Shown here: positions 32,262-45,336 of the stretch, in pieces
How the letters are laid out: every line of letters starts with the position of its first letter
Position numbering within the stretch: the stretch's first letter is position 1
Notes under the pieces: model-generated
Told to the model about the DNA's origin: nothing
The model's input: the letters and a program-made list of their open reading frames with translations, nothing else
The model's database searches: none
Made by a program: the position numbers and the translations under genes
Source of the DNA: Paraspadella gotoi
Lineage: Eukaryota; Chaetognatha
NCBI GenBank assembly: GCA_051294375.1
Contig: CM119267.1
Span: 22,693,486-22,757,485 of the forward strand
Length of the DNA stretch: 64,000 bases
Reading direction: 5' to 3'

Positions 32262-33119
32262 TGGCTGAAATCGTGAATTGGTTCAAACCAGACAGAAAGA
32301 AGGTGCTACTCGCCATGATGGGGCTGCGTGAGCAACCGTCGAGAGGGTCAGCCCAAACCGCGGGGATGTTGCGAGTCATCGCGAGTTTAGACGGAGCGGC
32401 AGCGGGCGGCCGACCCGGGCGGAGAAAAGATGGCTCTGTTTAAGGCTGCACACGGCCGTGGGTCACACCTGCCGCTGTTTTAAGCGTTGAAATCACATAA
32501 ATTAATTTAAGGTTTTAACTATTGGTTTCTTATTTAACAGACACGTTCGCGTCTTTATATTTTTTCATATTTTAGTAATAAAGAATAGAATTAATTTTAA
32601 AATTTATTCAATAATAACGCTCATCGAGGAAAAATGTCAAAGCGAAAATATTTTAAACTAAAAAAAAGGAGTTATAAGGTAAATAAATTCTTTAAAAAAA
32701 CCCAACTTATTATAACATGCCCGTAATATCAGATGAACTAAACTCCAAGAAGTCGAGAGAAAATGAAAAAGTACATCACTTGTGACCTAATCGGTGATTT
32801 TCTCTCCCAAATCACCCATTCGCTGCGAAAATGGCAAGACTGTTGACGACCAACCGCCTTTCGCCTCGCTCTTTTTATTTACTTTTTTTAGCGAACAAAA
32901 GATTAGCTTCGAGAGAAGAGGTCGCTCACGTCTCGCGGCAGAAACAAAGGGGAATCGCTATTATAAACAAAGGACAATCGAATTTAAAGAGATTGGATGT
33001 GAATTGAAACCGGGAAACGCGCAAACCGGCTCCGGACTTTGGACTTTGGGCAAACCGGCTCCTTGTCAAGCTGATTGCGTTTTTGGAATTTTCTTTCTTT
33101 CTTTATCTTTCGCTCTCTT

Positions 33120-33157
<38 letters not shown>
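31470..33157. repeat. Copy A (truncated) of a 3.4-3.9 kb duplicated block
   Basis: Starts near GGATCTCAAC plus a long GA array, continues through a GAC trinucleotide run (32219-32262) and a conserved stretch, and stops at a 25-N gap inside a CT array. The same order recurs in copies B and C. Copy A carries about 370 bases (31690-32060) where copies B and C have only about 90 bases of different, A-rich sequence. Small ORFs inside it are frameshifted between copies, so I do not call a gene. Confidence 0.85.
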
Positions 33158-33182
33158 NNNNNNNNNNNNNNNNNNNNNNNNN
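33158..33182. other. Assembly gap (25 N)
   Basis: Run of N between copy A (ending in a CT array) and copy B (starting in an A-rich/GA array). Confidence 1.
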
Positions 33183-33247
33183 AAAAAAAGAAAAAAAGAA
33201 AATTGAAAAAAAAAAGGATCTCAACTTCCGAAACGCGCGTCGATTCT

Positions 33248-33336
<89 letters not shown>

Positions 33337-34476
33337 AAAAGTAAACGAAGAGATAGCTGTTTATTGTATAAATTCTATATATAGAAGCCAGTGAACAGTG
33401 AAAAATTTTGTGAAAAAAGCAGAAAGGAAAATTAAGAAAGAAAGACAGAAACAAAAATTAAAAATACACATTACACAGTGTGAAAGAGGAAAGTGAGAGA
33501 AGAGAGAGAGAAGAGAGAGGAGAGAGAGATGAGAGGAGAAGAGAGAGGCTTTATATCGACCTCCGTCGATCGCCGATGGTGATGAAGAACGACGACGACG
33601 ACGACGACGACGACGTACGATGGCTGAATCGTGAATTGGTTCAACACCAGACAGAAAGAAGGTGCTACTCGCCATGATGGGCTGCCGTGAGCACCGTCGA
33701 GAGGGTCAGCCCATAACCGCGGGGATGTTGCGAGTCATCGCGAGTTTAGACGGAGCGGCAGCGGGCGGCCGACCCGGCGGAGAAAAGATGGCTCTGTTTA
33801 AGGCTGCACACGGCCGTGGGTCACACCTGCCGCTGTTTTAAGCGTTGAAATCACATAAATTATTTAGAGTTAACTATTGGTTTCTTATTTAACAGACACG
33901 TTCGCGTCTTTATATTTTTTCATATTTTTAGTAATAAAGAATAGAATTAATTTAAAATTTATTCCATAATAACGCTCATCGAGGAAAAATGTCAAAGCGA
34001 AAATATTTTAAACTAAAAAAAAGGAGTTATAAGGTAAATAAATTCTTTAAAAAAAACCCAACTTATTATAACATGCCCGTAATATCAGATGAACTAAACT
34101 CCAAGAAGTCGAGAGAAAATGAAAAAGTACATCACTTGTGACCTAATCGGTTGATTTCTCTCCCAAATCACCCATTCCGCTGCGAAAAATGGCAAGACTG
34201 TTGACGACCAACCGCCTTTCGCCTCCCTCTTTTATTTACTTTTTTTAGCGAACAAAAGATTAGCTTCGGGAGAAGAAGGTCGCTCACGTCTCGCGGCAGA
34301 AACAAAGGGGAAATCGCTATTATAAACAAAGGACAATCGAATTTAAAGAGATTGGATGTGATTGAAACCGGGAAACGCGCAAACCGGCTCCGGACTTTGG
34401 ACTTTGGGCAAACGGCTCCTTGTCAAGGCTGATTGCGTTTTTGAATTTTCTTTCTTTCTTTATCTTTGCGCTCTCT

Positions 34477-34513
<37 letters not shown>

Positions 34514-34516
34514 TCT

Positions 34517-34548
<32 letters not shown>

Positions 34549-34749
34549 TCTCCCTTCTCTCTCATCTCGCAAATTCCCAAAACACCGACCTCAAAATCTT
34601 TCCAATCCTTTGCCTCACATTTCTTAGCTCTCTTCTCTCTCTCTCTCTCTCTCTCCCCTCTGGCAGCCATTTTTTCTTTTGATTCGATTTTCGTTCGATT
34701 TTTTTTTCTTCGTCATGTCGCGCTGATGGTTGGTGGTAAAGGTTCCGGT

Positions 34750-34818
<69 letters not shown>

Positions 34819-35007
34819 GAAAGCGAGTAAACTTTCCCACAGAAGCGCATGAAACGTTTAGGGATCAAGATAAGGGCAACATATTAAAATATTTTATGTC
34901 TTTTAATAATCTGTTTCTCATAAATTAATGAAAGGTGATGTTAAAGTAATATGCAAATTACATTTAGAGTTCTATTGAGTGCATCATGCGAAAAGAAAAT
35001 TGATTTT

Positions 35008-35054
<47 letters not shown>

Positions 35055-35061
35055 AGAGAGC

Positions 35062-35097
<36 letters not shown>

Positions 35098-35209
35098 GTG
35101 AATTTATCAGTCATGAAATCTAAAAGCTTCGTGATAATTTTTTAACTTTTTTTTTTTCGCAGCGGCGCACGAATCTCGGTCCATTAATCATAAATTATCA
35201 CCCTCATTT

Positions 35210-35265
<56 letters not shown>

Positions 35266-36570
35266 TGGTTCACATTCGCTTGCTCTTTTTTTCTCCTTCC
35301 TCTCCATTATTTTTCCCCCACCATTTAACTTTCCTTTATGTGAATAAATCGGATTTTAATTTCACTGAAAGTTTTTTCGCTTCATTTTTCTCTGAGATTA
35401 TAAGCGAAGCATGAATCACTAAATCCATTCGTTTCACGTTCGGCACTTTGCCAAAATCATAATATCACGTGATCAGTTGGTTCAACTCGTTCGCAAGTTA
35501 GACGGTGAACGTTTAACCACTTTGAAGACATTGACCTCACGTTCATACATCAACTCACCGACGTTTAATTATTTAGTAATTCGATTACATTATAAAGTTT
35601 GGAGATTTCTTTATTTTACTATAGTAGAAGTGAGCTAGTCCACCTTGTCTGCAATTATTTTAAACTATGTCTTTTTATATATAACTCGAGTTTTTCTTCT
35701 TCTGTTTTGCTTTTCAACCCTCCACTCTTTTTTCTTTATACTTTCCTTTTTTTCTTTGCTTCTTTTAATTTTTTTTTCCGTTTGCCTTTTCTTTCTACAA
35801 CCTATATAAAAATTATCCATTCACTTAATAAATAAACTATCTTGCCCCTGACTTTGGACAGGCTTTGGTGGTTTAAGGCCTCCAATCAAGCTTTCAATCA
35901 AGACTCTCTCACAGTCTCGTTTATTCACTCCCGGTGTACCAGCATTTGATTCTAATTTTCCTCCATAATCTTGAATCAAATTTCAAATCGACGCAAAACT
36001 GTTCGCGACTTCGTGAACGATTAAAACTGCGTCGAATCACCGACCGTTTTTAAAAGAGAGATTCGCGAAGCGTCGCCTATCACGCGCGTAGCGTGCGCGT
36101 AGCGTCGGGCGTCTTCTGTCAGCGACGTCGACTCTTTTGAAAGACGCAAATTAAATTTGAAATTCAAGAAAAGAGTTCGAAGGAAAAAAAGAAGTTAAAA
36201 AAAAAATGAAGGAAGGAGAAAATTCAATAAAGCGGTTCGAATAATCAATTCGTAATACTATATCTTTAGTTAAAACGTCGGAGCTTCGTCCTTGGCTTTT
36301 TATAAAGAGTTACACAACTATCTGATTGAATCAATGTAAAGTAAAATATGGAAATAAAATGAGTCTTAAGCGCTTTTAAAAAAAGGTTCAAAATTTGGAA
36401 GGAAAATGGAGATTTTGAGTGGAAAGAAAGGAAAAGAGAGATAAGGAAAAGAGGTTTGAAAAGTAAAGAAAAGAAAAGAGAGATAAGGAAAAGAGGTTTG
36501 AAAAGGAAAGAAAGGAAAAGAGAGATAAGAAAAAGAGCTTTGAAAAGGAAAGAAAAGAAAAGAGAGATAA
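33183..36570. repeat. Copy B of the duplicated block
   Basis: Same order as copy A, then extends further: GA array, GAC run, stretch with GGCGGCCGACCCGG, CT array (34486-34560), GA arrays (34753-34814, 35009-35093), CT array (35217-35261), an AT-rich part with the dispersed motif at 35825-35865, a GCG-rich patch around 36060-36120 and an AAAGAGAGATAAGG minisatellite at 36410-36570. Confidence 0.9.
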
Positions 36571-36595
36571 NNNNNNNNNNNNNNNNNNNNNNNNN
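36571..36595. other. Assembly gap (25 N)
   Basis: Run of N between copies B and C. The sequence right of the gap repeats the start of copy B. Confidence 1.
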
Positions 36596-36660
36596 AAAAA
36601 AAGAAAAAAAAAGAAAATTGAAAAAAAAAAGGATCTCAACTCGAAGCGCGCCGCGATTCT

Positions 36661-36745
<85 letters not shown>

Positions 36746-37003
36746 TGAAAAAGTAAACGAGAGATAGCTGTTTATTGTATAAATTCTATATATAGAAGCC
36801 AGCTGAACAGTGAAAGAATTTTGTGAAAAAAGCAGAAAGGAAAATTAAGAAAGAAAGACAGAAACAAAAATTAAAAATACACATTACACAGTGTGAAAGA
36901 GGAAAGTGAGAGAGAGAGAGAGAGAAAGAGAGAGGAGAGAGAGATGAGAGAGAAGAGAGAGGCTTTATATCGACCCCGGTCGATCGCCGATGGTGATGAA
37001 GAC

Positions 37004-37034
<31 letters not shown>

Positions 37035-38006
37035 TGGCTGAATCGTGAATTGGGTTCAAACTCAGACAGAAAGAAGGTGCTACTCGCCATGATGGGCTGC
37101 GTGAGCAACCGTCGAGAGGGTCAGCCCAAACCGCGGGGATGTTTGCGAGTCATCGCGAGTTTAGACGGAGCGGCAGCGGGCGGCCGACCCGGCGGAGAAA
37201 AGATGGCTCTGTTTAAGGCTGCACACGGCCGTGGGTCACACCTGCCGCTTGTTTTAAGCGTTGAAATCACATAAATTATTTAGGTTAACTATTGGTTTCT
37301 TATTTAACAGACACGTTCGCGTCTTTATATTTTTTCATATTTTAGTAATAAAGAATAGAATTAATTTTAAAATTTATTCCATAATAACGCTCATCGAGGA
37401 AAAATTGTCAAAGCGAAAAATATTTTAAACTAAAAAAAAGGAGTTTATAAGGTAAATAAATTCTTTAAAAAAAACCCAACTTACTTATACAACAATCGAT
37501 GCCGTAATCCCTCATACACTGATGAAATCTAAACTAACTCAGAAGTCGAGAGAAAATGAAAAACGTACATCACTTGTGAACTCTATTATCCGTGTTGTTC
37601 ATTTCTCTCGTTCCTCAACATCACTATTCTTTCATTTGCTGTCGGGGGTCCGAGAGAAATAGGCAAGCACAACTGTTTGTATCTCGACCCAATTCATCCC
37701 GCCTTTCCGGCTCCCGCTTCTTTTTAATTTATACTTTTTTAGGCGAACAAAAGATTAGCTTCTGGAGAAGAGGTCGCTGCACGATCTCGCGGCAGGATAA
37801 CAAAATGCGGGAATCGCTATTATAAACAAGGCGGTACAATGCCGAATTTCAAAAGAGATTGGCATGTGATTGAAAATCGCTGGTACACTAACCGGCTAAA
37901 ACCGGCTCCGACTTTGCGGCTCACTTTGGGCAAACGGCCTCCTTGTCAATGAGCTGATTGCGTTTTTGGAATTTTCTTTCTTTTTCTTTATGCTTATCGC
38001 TCTCTT

Positions 38007-38057
<51 letters not shown>

Positions 38058-38577
38058 CTCTCTCTCTTCTCTCGTCTCTCCTCTCTCTCTCTCTCTTCTG
38101 CTCAATAGATTCCAAAAACACCAGGACCTCAAAAGTCTTTCCAACTCTTTGCCTCACATTTCTTAGCTCTCTTCTCTCTCTCTCTCTCTCACCTCTGGCA
38201 GCCCATTTTTTCTTTTGATTCGATTTTGTATCGATTTTTTTTTATTCGTCCATGTCGCGCTGATTGGTGTGGTGGTTAAAGGTTTCCGGTAAAGAGAGAG
38301 AAGAGAGAGAGAAAGAGAGAGAGAGAAGAAGAGAGAGAGAGAGAGCAGATTTGAAAGCGAGTAACTTTCCCACAGAAGCGCAATGAAACGTTTAGGATCA
38401 AAGATAAGGGCAACTATTAACATATATATTTAATGTCTTTATAATAATTGTTTCTCCATCAATTGATGAAAAGGTGAGTTAAAAAGTAATATGCCGAAAT
38501 TACATTTAGCAAGTTCTATTGAGTGCATCATGCGAAAAGAAATTGATGTTTGTTGAAGGAGAGAGAGAGAGAGGAGA

Positions 38578-38639
<62 letters not shown>

Positions 38640-40540
38640 AAAAGGGTGATTATTATTAGTCAGTCATGAAATCTAAAAGCTTCGCTGATAATTATTTACT
38701 TTTTTTTTTCAGCAGGCGGCGCACGAATCTCGGTCATTAATCATTGAATTATCACCCTCGATTTCTCTCTCCCTTCTCTTCATCTCTTCTCCTCTCGCTC
38801 TGATCCCTTCTCTCGTCTCCTCATCTTCTCTCACTCTCTCTTCCTCTTTCCTCTCTGTCGTTCACATCCGCATCGACCCCTCCTCTCTCTCTTTCTCCTG
38901 TTCAATCCGCTTGCCTTTTTTTTCTTTTTTCCTCCCAATTTCCCCATTTTAACCTTTCCTTTAATGTGAATAAATCGGATTAATTTCACTGAAAGTTTTT
39001 TTTTCGCTTCATTATTTTTCTCTGAGATAATATAAAAGCGAAGCTATGGATCACTAAATCCATTCGTTTTCAACGTTTCGGGCCACTTTGCCAAAATCAA
39101 TAATATCCACGTATCAGTTGGATTCAACTCGTTCCGCGCAGTTAGACGGTGAACGTTAACCACTTTGAAGACATTGGACCTCACGTTCATACATCAAGCT
39201 CACCGACGTTTAATTATTTAGTAATTCGATTACATTATAAAGTGTTGGAGATTTCTTATTTTACTATAAGTAGAATGAGCTAGTCCACCTTGTCTGCAAT
39301 TATTTTAAAACTATGTCTTTTTATATATAACTCGAGTTTTTCTTCATTCGGTCTTTTTTGCTTTCAACCCTCCAGTTTTTTCTTTTTTCTTTTTTTTTTA
39401 TCTTTCCTTTATATTTCTTTTTTTCTTTGCTTCCTTTTAATTTTTTTTTCCGGTTTGCCTTTCTTTCTACAACCTATATAAAAATTATCCATTCACTTAA
39501 TAATCAAACTATCTTGCCCCTGACTTTGGACAGGCTTTGGTGGTTTTAAGGCTCCAATCAAGCTTTCAATCAAGACTCTCTCACAGTCTCGTTTATTCAC
39601 TCCCGGTGTACCAGCATTTGATTCTAATTTTCGCTCCATAATCTTGAATCAAATTTCAAATCGACGCAAACTGTTCGCGACTTCGTGAACGATTAAAACT
39701 GCGTCGAAGCACCGACCGTTTTTAAAAGAGAGATTCGCGAAGCGTCGCCTTTCACGCGCGTAGCGTGCGCGTAGCGTCGGGCGTCTTCTGTCAGCGACGT
39801 CGACTCTTTGAAAGACGCAAATTAAATTTGAAATTCAAGAAAAAAGTTCGAAGGAAAAAAAGAAGTTAAAAAAAAAATGAAGGAAGGAGAAAATCATAAA
39901 GCGGTTCGAAAATAATCAATCGTATACTATATCTTTAGTTAAACGTCGAGCTTCGTCCTTGCTTTTTATAAAGAGTTACACAAACTATCTGATTGAATCA
40001 ATGTAAAGTAAAATATGGAAATAAAATGAGTCTTAAGCGCTTTTAAAAAAGGTTCAAAAATTTGAAGGAAATGAGATTTTGAGTGGAAAGAAAGGAAAGA
40101 GAGATAAGGAAAAGAGTTTGAAAAGTAAAGAAAAGAAAGAAGATAAGGAAAAGAGGTTTGAAAAGGAAGAAAGGAAAAGAAGATAAGAAAAAGAGCTTTG
40201 AAAAGAAAGAAAGAAAAGAGAGATAAGGAAAAGTGGTTTGAAAATGAAAGAAAGAAAAGAGAGATAAGGAAAAGAGGTTTGAAAAGGAAAAAAAGAAAAG
40301 AGAGATAAGGAAAAGTGGTTTGAAAAGAAAGAAAAAAAAAGAAAAATTAAGGAAAAGAGGTTTGAAAAAGGAAAAAAAGAAAAGAGAATAGGAAAGAGGT
40401 TGAAAAGGAAAGAAAAGAAAGAGAGAATAAGGAAAAGAGGTTTGAAAAGGAAAGAAAAGAAAAAGAGAGATAAGGAAAAAAGAGGCTTGAAAAGGAAAGG
40501 AAAAGAAAAGAGAGATAAGGAAAAGAGCTTTGAAAAGGAG
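36596..40540. repeat. Copy C of the duplicated block, rich in small indels
   Basis: Collinear with copy B over its full length, but with many one- to few-base insertions, densest at about 37490-39500. It ends in a longer version of the AAAGAGAGATAAGG minisatellite (40080-40530). The error pattern looks like uncorrected long-read sequence rather than evolutionary divergence. Confidence 0.9.
40080..40530. repeat. A/G-rich minisatellite, unit about 38 bp
   Basis: About a dozen degenerate units containing AAAGAGAGATAAGGAAAAG followed by a GTTTGAAAAGGA-like part; a shorter version lies at 36410-36570. Confidence 0.85.
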
Positions 40541-40904
40541 GCTGGAAAGAAAAAGGGAATTTGGAAAAAAGAATAAAAAATGAGAAAGAAAAAACAAGAG
40601 GAGACTTCATAAAAAGAAGAAACAAAAAAACAAAATGGCGGAAAGAAAAGCTTTTTTTTTGGGGGGGGGGAGACAAAAATATATCTGCCTGGAAAATTCG
40701 AGAAAATATTTTTAAAGGATATTTTTTTTCCATTAGGAAAGTATTGGTCAGGGAGTCGACAGTCGATGGTATAATGTGGAAAAGCCAGAAAGCCACAGTC
40801 GACAGTCTCAAATAGTGAATTTCTAGACCAGTATGACGATAGTTCATCAAGCTTATCAAGCGCTCAATCTCAAGTTGTTTCTATGATACCCGGGGTATCT
40901 TACC

Positions 40905-41000
40905 AACTTGTGGAGAGGCCGCTGACCTTCGGTGGCGTCACGTTCGAACCAGAACCGGGACACCCAGGGATGTAACCCGGGACGTACAGATAGACGGAAA
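40905..41000. mobile_element. tRNA-SINE-like fragment (weak)
   Basis: Contains a box-B-like GTTCGAACC (40950-40958) and upstream a five-pair stem with a seven-base loop (CCGCT…GGTGG) at anticodon-arm distance. The T-arm pairing is degenerate and the loop lacks the usual U33, so it is not a functional tRNA. A tRNA-derived SINE remnant is the best guess. Confidence 0.25.
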
Positions 41001-41418
41001 ATGACTTATCCGATTAAGACGTGCCGGCTGATCTAAACAGCGTGCGCATAAGGCCATAGCGCCCTCTGGCGAGGGAAGCGTTCTCTGGCGGCGACACAGG
41101 AAATGGAGCCTCCGTTAGAAACGTGCCCCGGCATCGATGGCGCCGTTATTGTTGTCGGAGTGGGCGTGTCTTCGTCTCTGTCGTCGTCGTTATATGTCGG
41201 CTTTTGTCAATTTTTACCGTCTGCTTCTAGACGGAAACCGATTGTCGAATAGTTATCATCGTCTTCTTCGTTATCGTCGTCGTTATCGTTGATGAGGGAT
41301 CGATATTCGACAATGTTTTCACGCGCCAAAATTAAGGACATTTGGTGTATTTTTAGGAGAAGTTTTGATTGAATTTACGTCTAAAATCAACTGCCAGAAC
41401 TTTCAAAAAACTGGGGTA

Positions 41419-41522
41419 ATATCTGCATTTAACCCCATACTAATGGCCATGTGGTTATATCTGCATTTAACCCCATACTAATGGTCATGAGGTTATATCT
41501 GCATATAACCCCATACTAATAT
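41419..41522. repeat. 38-bp tandem repeat, about 2.7 units
   Basis: Units start at 41419, 41457 and 41495 with ATATCTGCATTTAACCCCAT. The junction sequence GGTTATATCTGCATATAACC is an 8+8 inverted repeat. Confidence 0.9.
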
Positions 41523-41944
41523 TTTCTGCCACTCCGCTCTTCGTCGCTTCGATTCGTCATCCACCAACCAGATGTCGCTCCGCCTTTTAAAATGAGTAGT
41601 AAACAAAAGACTTCGCTCGTGAATTCCGAGTTCGCAGAAGTGGAAATGGCGGGAAAATTCAATTATTCCCGCCTCGCAGATCATCTCTATTGTCTCTCTG
41701 TCGCTCTCTTTCTTTCTCGCTCTCTCTCTCCCTCTCTGTTGTCTGGCGGGGGGAAAAATTTAAAAGAGATAATAATTTTATTAGCTGAACGACGACGACG
41801 ACGACGACGACGTCCACGATGATGACGACGATGATGAAGGACAATCCAATTCCGTAATGGGGAGAATTACTTGCCTGGCCTTTGAGGACGGATCACGTCG
41901 GGGAGAGAGAGGGAAAAGAGAGAGAGGAGAGAGAAAGAGAGAGA

Positions 41945-41980
<36 letters not shown>

Positions 41981-43781
41981 GAGAGGAGAGAGAGAGAGAG
42001 AGAGATAAGAAGATTGTCGAAAGATGGAATAAAATCCAGATTCGCGGGGATTAAATTTATTGAGAAAATTTTACTCAGGTAAGCTCGTTTTACATAAATT
42101 TTTTAATGAAAATTGGTACTAAAAAAAACCAACTAGCAAACTAAAATACGAAAACTAAGACAAAACAACCAAGAACCAACGAACCAACCAGCCAAATGGC
42201 AACTTCTCCAGCCAAGCCACCCGCGAGGGCGTTTCTAAAAACGGAAATCTTTTTTGGCCAAAACGATGGACAACATTGATCGATGATTAGTCTCGACTTA
42301 TTTTTGTGTCAAAGTCTAAAAATAGTGACAAACAAAAAGGGATATATCGGAAGAATTGCACAATATATGAACGAACGTTTCGTTGTTGGAAAAAAAAATC
42401 ATATGAAATCAAGACATTTAACAAGAATTATAATACAATAATCTGAAAATAACCAAACCTATTACTATTTAGGAACGAATTTTCATTTTTAACGTAAAAC
42501 TTTGATTACTTTGGTTGACCTGCCGGATATATACGTGCTTTATTAAAAGTTTAGTTTAATATATGAAGTTTTTAACACATTTCATTACTACGGGAACGTA
42601 TATTTTTACTGGGCTTTCAACCTGTTTTTTGGCTATTTTTTCTCCTCAAAATAACTAAAATTTTCCCCAAATTCCCCACGGAATTCCCCACAGATTTCCC
42701 CACGCAAATAGTTTTTCACTTTCGTTTTCGATTCATAAAATTCGTCACGAAAATAAGCAAAAGTCCGATTGACGAAAAACAAAAGGTCATTCCCCTCGAG
42801 AGATGGCGCCGGGGACCGCGACGTGAGGATTTTTTTTTTCTAAGTCGGGGTCACCCGAGCATTGGGGTGCATCGAATTGTTGCGGGACGTCACGAACATT
42901 GTTCAATCCAACGGATGTCATATGCGATCATTTTGAATTTGCTTAAATTTTATATTTAAATTGAGGTTTTTTCTACTATTAACAATTTTTTCTTATGTAT
43001 CTTTCTCAAAAAATTAAATTTTCGTAAAATAATGTCTTGTTGTTCTTTATTTTATTATTTTTTTTTCTTTCGTTCTTTGTTGCCATTTTTCTTTATTTCT
43101 TTGTTTTTATACATACATACTTGAGCTTGTCCAGCGACTCCCTCTTCTGTTCAAACAGAAAGAAAATCCTGAAATACGAGACGACAAATTTGGCGGGAGG
43201 GATTGGATGAGATGAGATGAGATGAGATGAGATGAGATTAAAGAAGAGAATATAGATCAGGTCGGAGCAGATTAGATGAGTTCAGAGAAGATATAATGAG
43301 GTCGGAGAAAATAATAAGAAGTCGGAGAAGACGAGATAAGTTCGGAAAATATTAGATGAGATTGAAAAGATGATATGAGGTTGAAGAAGAGGAGATAAGA
43401 TCTGTGAAGATGAGATGAGATAAGAGAAAGTAAGATGAGATCGAAGAAGATGAGATTTGGCGGAAAGATGAGACACCGGTACGACTTTTTCACCCTCCTT
43501 TTCAAACGTCATCACCGAAAACCAAATCGGTGAATTTGTGAAAACTCAAACGGCGTAGTTAATAGTCTTCCTGACATCACTGAAGGTAAGGCGCATCATC
43601 CCTGAAAACTGACGAGTGAGTTTGCGTCACGAAACGACGTCGTAGAAAAATGGCGTCGTGACACGAGAGACGAAAACACAAAGAGCTGAACAATAAATCT
43701 CTTTCTTCCCCTCGAATGTTCTTTTTCTGTTTGTTTTGTTATCGGAGGACATTACTGTCGTTTGAAAATAGTTATTTGCCG

Positions 43782-43782
<1 letters not shown>

Positions 43783-43876
<94 letters not shown>

Positions 43877-43880
43877 AGAG
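43783..43880. repeat. (GA)n microsatellite with AAGAG interruptions
   Basis: About 100 bases of GA repeat. Confidence 0.95.
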
Positions 43881-44649
43881 AGTCGTTTATCAAATTACTG
43901 GCCACGCCCACCCGGGGGGAAAAGAACTCTGGCTGCAGAGATGTCGACGACGACAAAAAAACACCAAAAAAAAACAAAAAAAATAAGTACGAAACGAGAA
44001 AAAGGCGCCCGTGGCGCTTTTAACGGCCGCCACGAGAACGACTACGACGAGAAATACGAACAAAAAGAAAACGCGTCGATGGGCGAAAAAGAGAAAAAAA
44101 AATGGGAGAGTGAACTAGAAAAAGAGGCTTGAGGCGCTGACGTCGACGGCGAAGATGACGACGACTCAAACGACGACGACGTCGCGCGGCGGATTTGGCG
44201 CGTGCCTGGAACTCGACGAAACGGAAATGGCGCGTCTGGCGGGGAATGAAGGAGAGGGGGAGAAGGGGGTGGGGAAAGGGGGGAGGAAAACTGTTGTGAA
44301 AAGGAGGTGTGGAAATAAGCGTTTAAAGTGAAAGCAATTAGGGAAAAGACAGAAAGGATAAAAAAATGCATTTCGGGCGGGAAAAAGGGGGGGGGGAAAT
44401 GTTCTCGAGAGGAGAACGGAATTTGGGGGGAAAAAAATGAAAGAAATTAATTTTTAAAGAAAAAAAAAAGAATGAAAACTAAATTAATTTATAAAACAAT
44501 TTTGAGGAAAGAAGGAAATTTTGAATGGAGGAAAGAAAAGAAATTCGGAAGGATAAAAAGAAAGAAATTCGTGAGGGAGAGAAAAAGATCGGCAGCGGAT
44601 TTTTTCTCCGCATGAGTTTGGTCAAAGTACATCGGAAACGACGCCATGA

Positions 44650-44655
<6 letters not shown>

Positions 44656-44709
<54 letters not shown>
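44656..44709. repeat. (GA)n microsatellite
   Basis: About 54 bases of pure GA. Confidence 0.95.
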
Positions 44710-44712
<3 letters not shown>

Positions 44713-45065
44713 CGGGAAAAGGCGTAGAAAAAGCGGGCACTTTGCTAACCAAACATCAGCTTTTCTCATATCCTGATCCGGCTCCGGTTTTTGCTATCGA
44801 GGAAAGCAGCGGGAGAGGCGGCGACGGCGGCGCGGCGGCGGAGGCGGAGGCGGCAGCGGCGGATTGACAATTTTTATTAGTATTAAATATGAAAATCTTC
44901 TCCAGGCCGAAATATTCGGGGGGTTTTATTGACGAAAGAAAAGGATATAAAAATATTGTAATTTAGTTTTAAATTATTAACATTGCGTTTTGTACCACCA
45001 TCGTTAATTCTAAAGTTGATATCTACCATATAAAATTGTAAAAATACATAATTTAAAAGATTTTA

Positions 45066-45072
45066 AATTTAT
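45066..45072 (-). terminator. Polyadenylation signal of the seven-TSPN collagen
   Basis: AATAAA on the minus strand (plus TTTATT) about 270 bases after the stop at 45337, the only good candidate in the 3' flank. Confidence 0.45.
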
Positions 45073-45336
45073 TCTAACTTTCTATTTAGCTCAGTTACAA
45101 AAAAAATAAGCACATTATCATTTCCCATTTTATACATAAACAAATTTCTTAAATCAAGCGGACACATTCAATGTAAACGGGTTGTCATGGAATTGGTAGG
45201 CTACAATGTTGAAACAAAAATTCTGTACACGAGAATAATTGGCATTAAAAAAATTATCGCTAGAGGAAAGCAAATGAATAATTTTAAAAATATAAAAACG
45301 AAAAAAAATGTTTACAATAAAACGTAAATTTGATAT

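Larger units (their letters stand above)
40541..45060. other. Intergenic region between the duplicated block and the collagen 3' end
   Basis: No supported gene. Holds a tRNA-like fragment (40905-41000), a 38-bp tandem repeat (41419-41522), a GAC run (41790-41812), GA arrays (41902-42003, 43783-43880, 44656-44709), GAT/GAG-rich degenerate repeats (43200-43460), and a GC-rich patch at 43990-44870 with short protein-like reading frames that lack a clear gene model. Confidence 0.5.

Noticed and set aside
32210-32443. 77-codon ORF with a Thr run, repeated in the three block copies
   Set aside because: The reading frame is broken differently in copies B and C; the Thr run is a GAC trinucleotide repeat.
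36170-36250. tRNA gene suggested by GTTCGAA and GGTTCGAATAA
   Set aside because: No cloverleaf arms around either match; both lie in the duplicated block.
40080-40597. Minus-strand Phe/Leu/Ser ORF of 184 codons
   Set aside because: Translation of the A/G-rich minisatellite; no coding features.
41419-41522. CRISPR-like repeat-spacer pattern
   Set aside because: Repeats are directly adjacent with no spacers, and the locus is eukaryotic.
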